Source of the DNA: Pirellulales bacterium
Lineage (GTDB): Bacteria; Planctomycetota; Planctomycetia; Pirellulales; Thermoguttaceae
Assembly (NCBI GenBank): GCA_016931995.1
Contig: JAFGDS010000105.1
Location: 1-41,689, forward strand
DNA length: 41,689 bases
Direction of reading: 5' to 3'
Made by a program: the position numbers and the translations under genes. Shown piece after piece: positions 15,865 to 24,288 of the stretch (positions within the stretch are counted from its first letter, which is position 1; each line of letters starts with the position of its first letter). The notes under the pieces were generated by a model, which made no database searches, was not told where the DNA came from, and saw only the letters and a list, made by a program, of their open reading frames with translations.

Positions 15865-16189
15865 GAAGGCAACGGAACGAGCTTATCTCATCGCTTTCAT
15901 TGCGGCGTTTCGCCGACGGGTTGGTCATGCGGAGTTTCCGGCGCGAGGGCAAGAGGCGCCGGACCGGTAGGGAGCATTTGACGCTCGGCTTTCCGCAATT
16001 CAAGTCGCCCCCGTCTCGGACGGACGAACGTGGTCGCCTGAAGAGGCCTCCTCGGTTAATTCTCTTCGGCCCGGACCAGCGCCGGGTGGCTTGATCCGCA
16101 GCGGCGCGAAAGCGCCCTCGGGCGGAAAGCGGAACGAACCGCGCGTGGCGGGACAGCACGCGCCGCTCGCCTGCTCGAAGGGGACTGCC
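15865..16189 (+). other. long untranslated leader of the HTH-like gene
   Basis: About 325 bases separate the promoter at 15830-15858 from the start at 16190. The segment contains several GC-rich stem candidates, for example GGCGCG-AAAG-CGCC near 16105, but matches no riboswitch or RNA family that I recognise. There is no supported gene in it. It could hold cis-regulation or a small RNA. Confidence 0.4.
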
Positions 16190-16726
16190 ATGAGCTTCGC
16201 CGATTGCGACACCTATGGGACCGACGCCCGCTACGACGCGGCCCTCGGCCCATCGCGCCCTTGCCGGTCGTTGCACCAATTGGCGGCCGTCCGCCGGCGA
16301 GAGGGGCTTTCCCGCCGCGCCGTCGCCCGCCGGCTCGGCACCGACGTCCGTAGCGTCCGGCTCCAGGAGGAGCAAACGTTCGACATGCCGTTGAGCCAGT
16401 TGTACGACTGGCAGCGGGCATTGGGCGTGCCAGTGAGTGAATTGCTGGCCGACGCCGACGACGCGCTCTCGCCGCCCGTGCTCAAGCGGGCGCAAATGGT
16501 CCGGCTGATGAAAACCGCGGCGGCCATCCGCGAGCGAAGCCGGCAAACGCCCGTGCAGCGAATGGCCCAAATGCTCGTCGAGCAGATCCTTGAAATCATG
16601 CCCGAGTTGAAAGACGTTAGCCCTTGGAACGCCGTCGGCCATCGCCGCACGCTGGACGACCTGGGCCAGGCGGCCCATCGCCGGCTGTCGCTCGACGCCT
16701 TGGCCGATCTGATGGACGGCGGCTAA
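16190..16726 (+). CDS. HTH (XRE-like) DNA-binding protein, probable regulator
   Basis: The 178-residue product carries a helix-turn-helix of the XRE/Cro type at about residues 26-85: LHQLAAVRRREGLSRRAVARRLGTDVRSVRLQEE followed in sequence by a QLYDWQRALGVPVSELL segment, the usual fourth helix ending before a linker (written here from two adjacent stretches, the first broken at residue boundaries by eye). The remaining C-terminal half is mostly helical with no recognised ligand domain. I chose ATG 16190 because GAAGGGG lies about 7 bases upstream; an upstream in-frame start at 16091 would add a non-conserved basic stretch. It is transcribed from a strong promoter through a long leader. Targets are unknown. 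Confidence 0.7.
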   Translation: MSFADCDTYGTDARYDAALGPSRPCRSLHQLAAVRRREGLSRRAVARRLGTDVRSVRLQEEQTFDMPLSQLYDWQRALGVPVSELLADADDALSPPVLKRAQMVRLMKTAAAIRERSRQTPVQRMAQMLVEQILEIMPELKDVSPWNAVGHRRTLDDLGQAAHRRLSLDALADLMDGG

Positions 16727-16927
16727 GCCGCCTCCGCGAATAAAACCACAAGCGACCGGGGCCAGCATTGGCCGTGCGACTCCCCCTGACGGGCCCCGGT
16801 CGCTCTCCACCACGCCGCCGACAGACAGGGCCGGCCGGGATCACGCCCGCGATGGTCCCGGCTAACTTGAGATCCCGGCCGCCCTGCCTTGATTCCTCCC
16901 TTTTCGTGCGTGCGTCAGGCCGTGCGC

Positions 16928-17000
16928 GTCATCCTGAGCGCGGCGAAGGATCTCGTTGGCGCCGCAAAGGTCGAGATCCTCCGCTTCGCTCAGGCTGACA
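16928..17000. repeat. inverted pair of the CATCCTGAGCGAAGCGAAGGAT family
   Basis: GTCATCCTGAGCGCGGCGAAG at the left (its first 20 bases match the family) faces CCGCTTCGCTCAGGCTGACA at the right. It is one of several repeats filling the 650-base gap 16727-17377, which holds no supported gene. Confidence 0.8.
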
Positions 17001-17016
17001 AAGGGACATCGAGGAA

Positions 17017-17100
17017 GGGGTTCACCCGCCCTAAGACCGCGCGGGGGCTCTGCCCCCGTACCCCCGGGATTTTCCCAGGCATAACTCCGGTGTCCAATGG
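17017..17100 (+). repeat. dispersed repeat shared with 25942-26023
   Basis: The stretch contains GGTTCACCCG, GGGGGCTCTGCCCCCG, CCCCCGGGATTTTCCCAGGC and ACTCCGGTGTCCAATGG in that order. The same blocks occur in reverse complement at about 25942-26023, and the last block again near 25722-25751. It is a non-coding mobile-type repeat of about 85 bases. Confidence 0.75.
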
Positions 17101-17161
17101 TGCTTGGAACGGGACAGCGATTATTCGTGTCGTGAGTTGCTTGGAAAACGGCTTCGCGCGT

Positions 17162-17185
17162 GTGCCACTGGCTCCGCCAGTGTGC
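17162..17185 (+). repeat. single CACTGGC-GCCAGTG repeat
   Basis: A lone copy with the core CACTGGC-TCC-GCCAGTG and no inverted partner nearby. Confidence 0.8.
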
Positions 17186-17377
17186 GTGGATACGGGGCCA
17201 TGCCTTAAATAAAGGATCCCGCGGCGAAACCGCGCCAGCATTCTTTGCCACGCACAGAAGTGGGAGCCCTCCCCCAATTGGAGCAGTCCGTCTTGACCGC
17301 GCGCCGCCTGGCCGCCACGATGAGAGTTTGCCGGCGCCGACGTGCCGGTGTGTGTTCCTCCTGGAGGCTTCCATCGC

Positions 17378-18526
17378 ATGACGCTCGATCAGGATCACGT
17401 GGCCGCGCTGTTCGCCCAGCGGTTTGGCGAGGCGCCTCGCTGGGTGGTTCGCGCCCCGGGCCGCGTCAATCTCATCGGCGAGCATACCGACTACAACGGC
17501 GGCTTCGTCCTGCCGCTGGCCATCGACCGCGCCATCTGGATCGCCCTGCGGCCCCGCCCCGACCGCTCCGTCCTGGTCCACTCGCTCGATTATAACGAAG
17601 AGGCCGCCTTCTCGCTGGACACCTTGGCCAAAGGCGAGCAACCTTGGGCCGAGTATCTCAAAGGCACGGCCTGGAGCCTCGCCGACGCGGGTTTCGCGCT
17701 GTCTGGTTGGGAAGGCATCGTCGCCGGCGACGTGCCGCTGGGGGCCGGGCTCTCGTCGTCCGCCGCGCTCGAGATGGCCACCGCCCGGGCCTTCGCCGCC
17801 GTCTCGGGCCTCCCCTGGGACCCGCCGGCCATGGCCCTGTTGGGCCAGCGGGCGGAGAACCGCTGGGTCGGCGTGCAGTGCGGAATCATGGATCAGCTCG
17901 CCTCGGCGTCTGGCCGGGCCGGCTGCGCGCTTCTGATTGACTGCCGGTCGCTGCATACCACGGCGGTGCCCTTTCCGCGCGGCGTCGCCGTGGTCGTGCT
18001 CGACACGGCCACCCGCCGCGGACTGGCCGATTCGGCCTACAACGAGCGCCGCGCCCAGTGCGAGGCGGCCGCCGCGCTGTTCGGCGTCGAGTTTCTCCGC
18101 GACGTGACCCGCGAGGCGTTCCGCCGCCGCGCCGAGGAGCTGGACGACGCCACGCGCCGCCGCGCCCGCCACGTCGTCACCGAAAACGAACGGACCCTCC
18201 GCGCCGCCGAGGCCATGCAGCGCGAGGATCTCACCTCCCTGGGCCAGTTGCTCAACAACAGCCACGAGAGCCTTCGCGACGACTTCGAGGTCTCCTGCCC
18301 GGCCCTGGACGCCATGGTCGAGGCCGCCCAGGCCCATCCGTCCTGCCACGGCGCCCGCATGACCGGGGCCGGATTCGGCGGCTGCGCCGTCGCCGTGATC
18401 GACGCCGCCGGGAGCGACGACTTCACCCGAACCGTGGCCGCGCAATACCAGTTGGCCACCGGCCACGTGCCCAGCCTGTACGTCTGCCAAGCCACCGACG
18501 GCGCGTCCGTGGTCGTCGGCGACTGA
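17378..18526 (+). CDS. galK: galactokinase
   Basis: The 382-residue GHMP kinase phosphorylates galactose to galactose 1-phosphate in the Leloir pathway. All three family motifs are present: APGRVNLIGEHTDYNGG near residue 26 (galactokinase signature), VPLGAGLSSSAALE near 120 (ATP loop), and RMTGAGFGGCAVAV near the C-terminus. The catalytic Asp lies in QCGIMDQLASA. I chose ATG 17378 because GGAGG lies about 10 bases upstream and the family N-terminus begins there. GalT and GalE are not next to it; a glycosidase follows downstream, so a loose sugar-use link is possible. Length is normal for the family. Confidence 0.95.
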   Translation: MTLDQDHVAALFAQRFGEAPRWVVRAPGRVNLIGEHTDYNGGFVLPLAIDRAIWIALRPRPDRSVLVHSLDYNEEAAFSLDTLAKGEQPWAEYLKGTAWSLADAGFALSGWEGIVAGDVPLGAGLSSSAALEMATARAFAAVSGLPWDPPAMALLGQRAENRWVGVQCGIMDQLASASGRAGCALLIDCRSLHTTAVPFPRGVAVVVLDTATRRGLADSAYNERRAQCEAAAALFGVEFLRDVTREAFRRRAEELDDATRRRARHVVTENERTLRAAEAMQREDLTSLGQLLNNSHESLRDDFEVSCPALDAMVEAAQAHPSCHGARMTGAGFGGCAVAVIDAAGSDDFTRTVAAQYQLATGHVPSLYVCQATDGASVVVGD

Positions 18527-18552
18527 AGCCCCCCAATCCTGTTCCCCATACG

Positions 18553-18665
18553 TCATCCTGAGCGAAGCGAAGGATCTCGTTCGTCTTGAACGCGCGAGTG
18601 CCACTGGCTTTGCCCGTGCCGAGCTGTCCACGTTTCGGGCAACACTGGCGGAGCCAGTGGCGCTC
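18553..18665. repeat. CATCCTGAG repeat plus REPIN-like pair
   Basis: A single CATCCTGAGCGAAGCGAAGG copy at 18553-18580 is followed by a CACTGGC-family inverted pair with arms at about 18598-18620 and 18643-18665. They fill the 200 bases between galK and the GH5 gene. Confidence 0.85.
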
Positions 18666-18726
18666 CACGCTCGATAGCGTATCCCGAAATCCCGTTTCGT
18701 ATCACCGCCGACAGGAGCAAACCGCC

Positions 18727-19821
18727 ATGAAACGACGCGACTTCCTGAAGACGGCGGCGGCCGCCGCCGCGAGTCTGGCCGGCGCCCTTCGCGCCGACGT
18801 GCCCGACGCTTCGGCCGCGCCTTCAACGTCCAGCGAAACCGAGCCGCTCGCCCGCCGCCTGCCGCGGTGGCGAGGATTCAACCTGCTCGAGAAATTCCAG
18901 GTGGCCAGCCAACGGCCGTTTGCCGAGTCCGATTTCGACTGGATGACCGAGTGGGGCTTCGACTTCGTCCGGCTCCCGATGGACTACCGTTGCTGGACCG
19001 ACCGCGACGCCCCCGACCGGCTCGACGCCGCCGTGCTCAAACAGATCGACCAGGCCGTTCAGTGGGGCGAGAAATACGGCGTCCACGTCAGTCTGAATCT
19101 GCACCGCGCCCCCGGCTACACGGTGGCGCATCCGCCCGAGCGGCTCAACCTCTGGAAGGACGAGGAGGCCCAAAAACAGTTCGATTTCCAGTGGGCCCAC
19201 TTCGCCAAGCGTTATCAAGGCGTCCCGTCAAAACGGCTGAGCTTCGATCTGGTGAACGAGCCGGCCAACGTGGACGCGGCCAGCTACGCGCGGGTGTGCC
19301 GCCGCGTCGTCGCGGCCATCCGGCGCGAGGACGCCGAGCGGCTCGTGATCTGCGACGGGCTGGACTGGGCCCGCACGCCCGTCTTCGAGCTGGTCGATCT
19401 CGCCGTGGCCCAGAGCACCCGCGGCTACGACCCCATGGCGCTGAGCCACTACGGGGCCGCGTGGATGTGGAACAAAGGCCGCTGGGCCAAGCCCACCTGG
19501 CCGCTCGTGCAGGACAAGAAAACGATCGACCGCGAGGCGCTCCGCCGCGAACGCATCGAGCCGTGGCAAAAGCTCGCCAAGCAGGGCGTCGGCGTCCACG
19601 TCGGCGAGTGGGGCGCGTTCAACAAAACCCCGCACGACGTGGCGCTAGCCTGGATGCGCGACTTCCTCGGCCTGTGGAAAGAAGCCGGCTGGGGTTGGGC
19701 CCTGTGGAACTTCCGCGGCGGCTTCGGCATCCTCGACAGCCACCGCGAGGACGTCCGCTACAAGACCTTCCACGACCACCAGCTCGACCGCGCCATGCTC
19801 GACCTGCTGCGCGAGTTCTGA
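18727..19821 (+). CDS. Tat-exported glycoside hydrolase family 5 (cellulase-like)
   Basis: The 364-residue protein opens with a twin-arginine signal, MKRRDFLKTAAAAAASL, so it should be exported folded. The mature part fits the GH5 TIM barrel of retaining beta-glycanases: RGFNLLEKF at the first strand, FVRLPMDYRCW, VSLNLHRAPGY, the acid/base Glu in FDLVNEPAN, ALSHY, and the nucleophile Glu in VHVGEWGAFN, followed by ALWNFRGGFGILDS. Both catalytic glutamates are present. The natural substrate (cellulose, mannan or other beta-glucan) cannot be read from sequence. CAGGAGC lies about 9 bases before the ATG. No carbohydrate-binding module is fused. Confidence 0.92.
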   Translation: MKRRDFLKTAAAAAASLAGALRADVPDASAAPSTSSETEPLARRLPRWRGFNLLEKFQVASQRPFAESDFDWMTEWGFDFVRLPMDYRCWTDRDAPDRLDAAVLKQIDQAVQWGEKYGVHVSLNLHRAPGYTVAHPPERLNLWKDEEAQKQFDFQWAHFAKRYQGVPSKRLSFDLVNEPANVDAASYARVCRRVVAAIRREDAERLVICDGLDWARTPVFELVDLAVAQSTRGYDPMALSHYGAAWMWNKGRWAKPTWPLVQDKKTIDREALRRERIEPWQKLAKQGVGVHVGEWGAFNKTPHDVALAWMRDFLGLWKEAGWGWALWNFRGGFGILDSHREDVRYKTFHDHQLDRAMLDLLREF

Positions 19822-19985
19822 ACGACGGCGCATGACCTCGCACGCCCCGGGGACGGTCCCCTTCTGGCGCGCTTCATCCACAAAACCCGCCTCCGCCCCG
19901 CGTTGCATCCCGCCCGAACCGTCGCCTAACAACCGGGCGGGGGCTCGGCCAGGGGCCTTGCCCTCCCGGTCTCCGACAACTTCCT

Positions 19986-21338
19986 TTGGAAACGGCCGTG
20001 GCATTGGCGTTGGAAGACGTACTGATTGGCTCTCGGGCAACCCGCTGGGCGTGGAAACCCCTGCTGCGGCGGTATCTGACGGCCAGTTGGGCTCCCCTTC
20101 GGATGCGGCCCGGTCGGGCGGCGTTCACCGCGGTGCTTCGCCAGATGGGCGTCTACCTGCACGTCCCCTTCTGCCGGCGACCCTGTGGCTATTGTCCATA
20201 CAATCGCGTCACCTACGACGCGGCGCTCCACGAGACCTTCGAGCAAGCGGCCCATCGGGAAATCGACCTCGTGGCGGCCGCCATGGCCGAGGCGCGGCGA
20301 CATGCCGGCGCGCCGCCCCCTGCCATCACGTCCCTCTACGTCGGCGGTGGCACGCCCACCATCGTGCCCGAGAGCCTCGCCCGGCTGCTGGCCCACGCGG
20401 GCGAGGCCTTCGGCCCGCCGGAAGACGTTGGCGTCGAGCTGCACCCCGCCGCGGCGGACGATCCGTGCCTCGACGTGCTAGCGCGGTCGGGTGTCACGAT
20501 GGTCTCGGTGGGCGTGGAGAGCCTGTCCGACCGGCTGCTGCGGCTGATTGGCCGGTCGCACGACGCGGCCACGGCCCACCAGACGCTCCGCCGCGTGGTC
20601 GCCCGGGCGTTCGCCACCGTGAGCGTCGATCTGATGTTCGCCCTGCCCACCCAGACGCTCGACGAGCTTGACAAGACGCTCGAAGGCGTGTTGGCGCTGG
20701 GCGTCGACCAGATATCGTGCTACCCGATCTTCGCCTTCCCCTTCACCGAGTTGGGGCGGCGGATGCGGCTTCGGCAAATTCGGCGTCCGCCGGCCGCGTT
20801 GATCCGCGAGATGCTCGATCTGATCCGGCGGCGCGCCGGACAGTTCGGCCTCGTGCAAAACGCGGTCTGGTCGTTCGGCCGACCGCGGCGCAAGAAGTTC
20901 ACCTCGACCACCCGACATCATTACCTCGGCATTGGCCCCAGCGCCGCCTCGATGATGCCCGGCCAGTTCCGCGTGAACACCTTCTCGATCGACGAGTACG
21001 CCGCGGCCCTGTCCAATCGATTGCCCACCGCGCTGGTCATGCCCGTCGGGCGGCAATTGGAGATGACCTATTGGCTCTACTGGCGGGCGTATGAAATGCG
21101 AATCCCGCGGGCGGGCTTCCGCGAAACGTTCGGCGAGGAGCTGGAATCCGTCTTCGGGTCGCTCATGGCCACGCTGGAACGACTGGGGATGACGCGGCTG
21201 GAGAACGACGTGTACTGCCTGACCGAGAAATCCGCCTACTGGATCCACCGGGTCCAAAACGAATACGCGCTGAACTACATCAACCACCTCTGGGGCCAAT
21301 GCCGCCGGGAGGCCTGGCCGCAAGTGGTGCGACTGTAG
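19986..21338 (+). CDS. HemW-like radical SAM protein
   Basis: The protein (450 residues from this start) has a radical SAM core with cluster motif CRRPCGYC (CxxxCxxC), preceded by YLHVPFC and followed by YVGGGTPT and SVGVESLSD, the pattern of coproporphyrinogen-III-oxidase-like/HemW proteins. The C-terminal HemW-like part includes HHYLGIGPSAAS and a winged-helix region (YWLYWRAYEMRI...). HemW relatives insert haem into respiratory enzymes rather than oxidise the porphyrinogen; other members are methyltransferases or haem-degrading, so function is open. Haem handling would suit the c-type cytochromes encoded at 39-41 kb, though far away. The start is uncertain: TTG 19986 or GTG 19998, with no clear ribosome site. 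Confidence 0.83.
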   Translation: METAVALALEDVLIGSRATRWAWKPLLRRYLTASWAPLRMRPGRAAFTAVLRQMGVYLHVPFCRRPCGYCPYNRVTYDAALHETFEQAAHREIDLVAAAMAEARRHAGAPPPAITSLYVGGGTPTIVPESLARLLAHAGEAFGPPEDVGVELHPAAADDPCLDVLARSGVTMVSVGVESLSDRLLRLIGRSHDAATAHQTLRRVVARAFATVSVDLMFALPTQTLDELDKTLEGVLALGVDQISCYPIFAFPFTELGRRMRLRQIRRPPAALIREMLDLIRRRAGQFGLVQNAVWSFGRPRRKKFTSTTRHHYLGIGPSAASMMPGQFRVNTFSIDEYAAALSNRLPTALVMPVGRQLEMTYWLYWRAYEMRIPRAGFRETFGEELESVFGSLMATLERLGMTRLENDVYCLTEKSAYWIHRVQNEYALNYINHLWGQCRREAWPQVVRL

Positions 21339-21372
21339 AGCGTTTGCCAGGACCGATGTTGCCTCGTCGGGT

Positions 21373-21495
21373 CATCCTGAGCGCGGCGAAGGATCTCATT
21401 GGCGTTGCACGTGTTGAGACGCGTCGCTTGAGTGCCACTGGCTTTGCCAGTGCGTGAATCGAAGGATCCCCCGACACTGGCGAAGCCAGTGGCAC
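21373..21495. repeat. CATCCTGAG repeat plus REPIN-like pair
   Basis: One CATCCTGAGCGCGGCGAAGG copy at about 21373 precedes a CACTGGC-family inverted pair with arms at 21432-21453 and 21474-21495. Confidence 0.85.
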
Positions 21496-21524
21496 ACGGG
21501 GAGATGGGACTGTCCCCCTCCGCG

Positions 21525-22310
21525 TCACGGCCTGCCGGCGATCGTCGCCACGATCGGCCGGTGGTCCGACGCCATGGGCTCGTCGATCACGTCCGATTCG
21601 GCCGCAAGCTCCTTGAAGCCGCGGACAACGAAGAAGTCGATCTCCGATCGCGGTTCGTCCGACGGGAACGTCTTCTTGCCCTGTTTGTCCAGGATGGTCC
21701 AGCCGTCCTCCTCGAGCATCCGCATGGGTTTCGCGGGCCGCTGGCAATTGAAGTCGCCGGCGAGAATCACCGGGTGCTTCGTCTCCTTGAACGCTTCGAG
21801 AAGCGCCCGCATCTGCGTCACCCGCGACGACTCCTCGATCCAATCCAGATGCAGGCAGACAAACGAGACGGGCACGGGGCTGTCTTTCGGCTGGACGACC
21901 ACCTCGAGCGCCGCCCGGGGCTCCATGCTGCCCCGGGGAAGCACGATCCGCCGCACGTCCTGGATCGGGTGCTTCGAGAGCACGGCCAGGCCGTACTGCC
22001 CGCCCTCGAAATCCATGAACGACGCGAACCGGTGCTCCATGCCCAGCCGCTTACCCAACACCGCGGCGATGTCCTGCCGGCCGCTTCGATTGCAGTTCTT
22101 GTCCACCTCCTGCAAGGCCACCAGGTCGGCGCCCATCCGGGCCAGCACGTCGCCCGTCCGCTCGACGTTGACCTTGCCGTCCATCCCCCGGCCGTGCTTG
22201 ATGTTGTACGACGCCACGCGGAGCGTCGTCCGCCCGGGCTGCTGCTCGGCCACGACGGCCGGACACGCGAGCCCCATGAGGATTCCGGCGACGACAAACG
22301 ATCTGGACAT
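21525..22310 (-). CDS. secreted endonuclease/exonuclease/phosphatase-family protein
   Basis: The 261-residue protein starts with a Sec signal peptide (MSRSFVVAGILMGLACPAVVA). The mature part is an EEP/DNase-I-like domain: RVASYNIKHGRG (first metal-site Asn), LVALQEVDKN (metal-binding Glu), VCLHLDW, VILAGDFNCQ (catalytic Asp and Asn) and ASDHRPIVATI (catalytic Asp-His). Members cut DNA, RNA or phosphoester lipids; the substrate is not evident here. GGAG lies about 9 bases ahead of ATG 22310. The frame remains open upstream through repeat DNA, which I judge non-coding. Length is typical for small exported members. Confidence 0.9.
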   Translation of the reverse strand: MSRSFVVAGILMGLACPAVVAEQQPGRTTLRVASYNIKHGRGMDGKVNVERTGDVLARMGADLVALQEVDKNCNRSGRQDIAAVLGKRLGMEHRFASFMDFEGGQYGLAVLSKHPIQDVRRIVLPRGSMEPRAALEVVVQPKDSPVPVSFVCLHLDWIEESSRVTQMRALLEAFKETKHPVILAGDFNCQRPAKPMRMLEEDGWTILDKQGKKTFPSDEPRSEIDFFVVRGFKELAAESDVIDEPMASDHRPIVATIAGRP

Positions 22311-22371
22311 GTTGACATCTCCGTAGGTGATGCCGTAAGTATACACGTGTGGGACCGACGATGCACACTGA

Positions 22372-22505
22372 GTGCCACTGGCTTTGCCAGTGCCCGGTGT
22401 CCGAAGTGGGGCCGTACGCGGTCCACCTCGGCAAATCACGAGTCACTGACACCAAACACTGGCAAAGCCAGTGGCACGCACATTCACTGACATAGCCAGT
22501 GGCGC
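22372..22505. repeat. three CACTGGC-GCCAGTG repeats
   Basis: A forward copy at 22372-22393 and inverted copies at 22456-22477 and about 22485-22505. The last, diverged copy (CACTGACATAGCCAGTGG) ends 15 bases before the zinc-ribbon gene start. Confidence 0.85.
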
Positions 22506-22519
22506 CCGCGAGACCCCCC

Positions 22520-23590
22520 ATGCCCGAACCCACGGCGATGGAAGTGACCCTGGACGACGCGGGGCCGGTGCTTTCGGCGCGGGCGTGCGCGCATTGCGGG
22601 GCGCCGGTCGAGGCGGCGGATCGGTTTTGCCCCGCCTGCGGGGGCACGCAGCCGGTCGAGGCGCCCTCCGAGCCGGCCGGCCCGGCGCGGCGGTTCGCCT
22701 GCAAAAACTGCGGCGCGCAGGTGGCCGTGGACCCGAACCAGCGTAGCTACACCTGCGCGTTTTGCGATTCGACGTACGTCGTCGAGCTGCCCGCCGAGGA
22801 TGCCTCGCGCGAGCCGCCGGAGTTCGTGATCGGCTTCGGCGTCACCCACGAGGCGGCGCAGGAGAAGTTCCGCCGGTGGATCGCCGAGAACGGTTGGTTT
22901 CGCCCCGGCGACCTGAAGTCCGCCCGGATCGAGGAGAAGCTCAAGGGCGTGTACCTGCCGTTCTGGTCGTTCTCGATGCTGGCCGAAAGCGACTGGTCGG
23001 CCGACGTCGGCGAGTATTGGTATCGAACCGAAACGTACACCACCATCCAAAACGGCAAGACCGTCACGCGCACCCGCCGCGTCCGCGAGACGGAGTGGTG
23101 GGGATTGTCGGGCCGGCACCACCGCTACTACAGCGGCTACCTCGTCTCGGGCAGCCGGGGCCTGCCGCAGCGCGACGCGGACCGTCTGAATCCCTTTCAC
23201 CTGGCCGCCCTGCGCCGCTATGCCCCGTATTATCTGGCCGGCTGGTTGAGCGAGGAATACTCCGTCCAGCGGGCGGACGCCCTGGCCACCTGCCAGCAGG
23301 AATTCCACCGCCGCGAGCAATCCAACGTGGCCGCGCATCTGCCCGGCGACACCAGCCGCGACGTGAACGTCCGAACCGTATTCAGCCAGATCAACTCCGA
23401 TCTCATCCTGCTGCCCGTCTACCTGTTAAGCTACCGCTACCGCAACAAACTCTATCGGTTCCTGGTCAACGGTCAGACGGGCAAAACCGTGGGCGACAAG
23501 CCGGTCTCGTGGCGCCGCATCGGCCTGGCCGTCGCCGCCGCCGCGCTGGCCGTCGTCGCCGTCGCGATCGCCGTGGCGGCGATGCAGTAG
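22520..23590 (+). CDS. zinc-ribbon membrane protein of unknown function
   Basis: The 356-residue protein has two zinc ribbons near the N-terminus: cysteines 23/26 with 37/40 (CAHC...CPAC) and 61/64 with 79/82 (CKNC...CAFC). A central region rich in Tyr and Trp follows (LPFWSFSMLAESDW, EYWYRTETYTT, RHHRYYSGYLVSG), and the protein ends in one membrane helix at about 332-354 (IGLAVAAAALAVVAVAIAVAA). Tail-anchored proteins of this form are common hypothetical proteins; some resemble primosomal or TFIIB-like ribbons, but no catalytic motif is visible. ATG 22520 was chosen over a GTG that lies inside a repeat at 22499; ATG 22538 is also possible. Confidence 0.75.
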   Translation: MPEPTAMEVTLDDAGPVLSARACAHCGAPVEAADRFCPACGGTQPVEAPSEPAGPARRFACKNCGAQVAVDPNQRSYTCAFCDSTYVVELPAEDASREPPEFVIGFGVTHEAAQEKFRRWIAENGWFRPGDLKSARIEEKLKGVYLPFWSFSMLAESDWSADVGEYWYRTETYTTIQNGKTVTRTRRVRETEWWGLSGRHHRYYSGYLVSGSRGLPQRDADRLNPFHLAALRRYAPYYLAGWLSEEYSVQRADALATCQQEFHRREQSNVAAHLPGDTSRDVNVRTVFSQINSDLILLPVYLLSYRYRNKLYRFLVNGQTGKTVGDKPVSWRRIGLAVAAAALAVVAVAIAVAAMQ

Positions 23591-23612
23591 GGTGACCAGC
23601 GCGAGCGCCATG

Positions 23613-23680
23613 TGGGAGGCGACTCCTGTCGCCGATGGCTCGACAATCACGTCCCTGTCGGTGGCAGGAGTCGCCTCCTA
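23613..23680. repeat. REPIN-like pair, AGGAGGCGACTCC family
   Basis: Arms 23613-23635 (GGAGGCGACTCCTGTCGCCG) and 23658-23680 (inverted) match at 20 of 23 positions. The same family occurs at 32161-32226. The right edge supplies the stop codon of the gene at 23678-24130. Confidence 0.88.
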
Positions 23681-24130
23681 CGCGGGGCGGGCGCGCCCGT
23701 TGCCCAGCACCTCCTCTATCCGCTCGGCCAGCCGGCCGGAGACGAGATCGGCCTCGAACGACGCGACGTCCGGGTAGAGCGCGTGGCTCAGGAAGCGGAC
23801 GGCCCAATTCCGCGCCAGCGGGCTGATCGTGACCACGGCGGCCCCGTGCTGGTGGGCTTCCCACATCTCGATCGCCGTGCCCATCGACGCCTCGGGCACG
23901 AACGCCACCAGCACGTCCACCTCGCGGCACATCGCGTTGTGGTGGAAGAACACGGCGCGGCCCGTCGGGTCGTCGTAGCCCAGCGACTCGGCGTGTTGCT
24001 CCCGCGGATCGTAGACCTCCGCCGCCGGCAGGTGCTTCTCGAGCAGCTCCTTCAAATGCCGCCGGTAGTGCTGGCAGTGCAGCGACTGGGCCAACGACCC
24101 CTGCATGATGCCCGCGAGGAAGATCCGCAT
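23678..24130 (-). CDS. nucleoside 2-deoxyribosyltransferase-like protein
   Basis: The 150-residue protein begins MRIFLAGIMQGS and carries EVYDPREQHAESL, VDVLVAFVPEASMGTAIEMWEA and AVVTISPL. The order of glycine-rich strand, acidic region and SMGTAIE helix resembles the nucleoside 2-deoxyribosyltransferase / DUF4406 fold, with Glu in GTAIE at the usual catalytic place. The family swaps or removes nucleobases; the real substrate is unknown. ATG 24130 is preferred to a TTG five codons earlier. The TAG stop (23680-23678) comes from the first bases of a dispersed repeat, so the original C-terminus may have been replaced or trimmed after VLGNGRARPA. Confidence 0.75.
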   Translation of the reverse strand: MRIFLAGIMQGSLAQSLHCQHYRRHLKELLEKHLPAAEVYDPREQHAESLGYDDPTGRAVFFHHNAMCREVDVLVAFVPEASMGTAIEMWEAHQHGAAVVTISPLARNWAVRFLSHALYPDVASFEADLVSGRLAERIEEVLGNGRARPA

Positions 24131-24160
24131 GGCCAGTAGTTCCAAATTCGCCCCCGCAAG

Positions 24161-24282
24161 TCATCCTGAGCGCAGCGAAGGATCTCGTCCGAGAATCACG
24201 GGAGATTCTTCGCCGCGCTCAGAATGACAAATACACAGGTCTTTCTGTTACAATGCCCCAACCCTCTCCCAAAGGGAGAGGG
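24161..24282. repeat. CATCCTGAG inverted pair and a CTCTCCC-GGGAGAG palindrome
   Basis: The CATCCTGAG family occurs as an inverted pair at about 24161-24232. A separate palindrome, CCCTCTCCC-AAA-GGGAGAGGG, lies at 24262-24282, directly after the lysA stop on the minus strand. It lacks a T-run, so it is not a standard terminator. A related palindrome recurs at 33562-33582. Confidence 0.8.
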
Positions 24283-24288
24283 GACACT

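Noticed and set aside
24262-24282. CCCTCTCCC-AAA-GGGAGAGGG as the lysA terminator
   Set aside because: No T-run follows on the minus strand, and a related palindrome occurs at 33562-33582 in another context.
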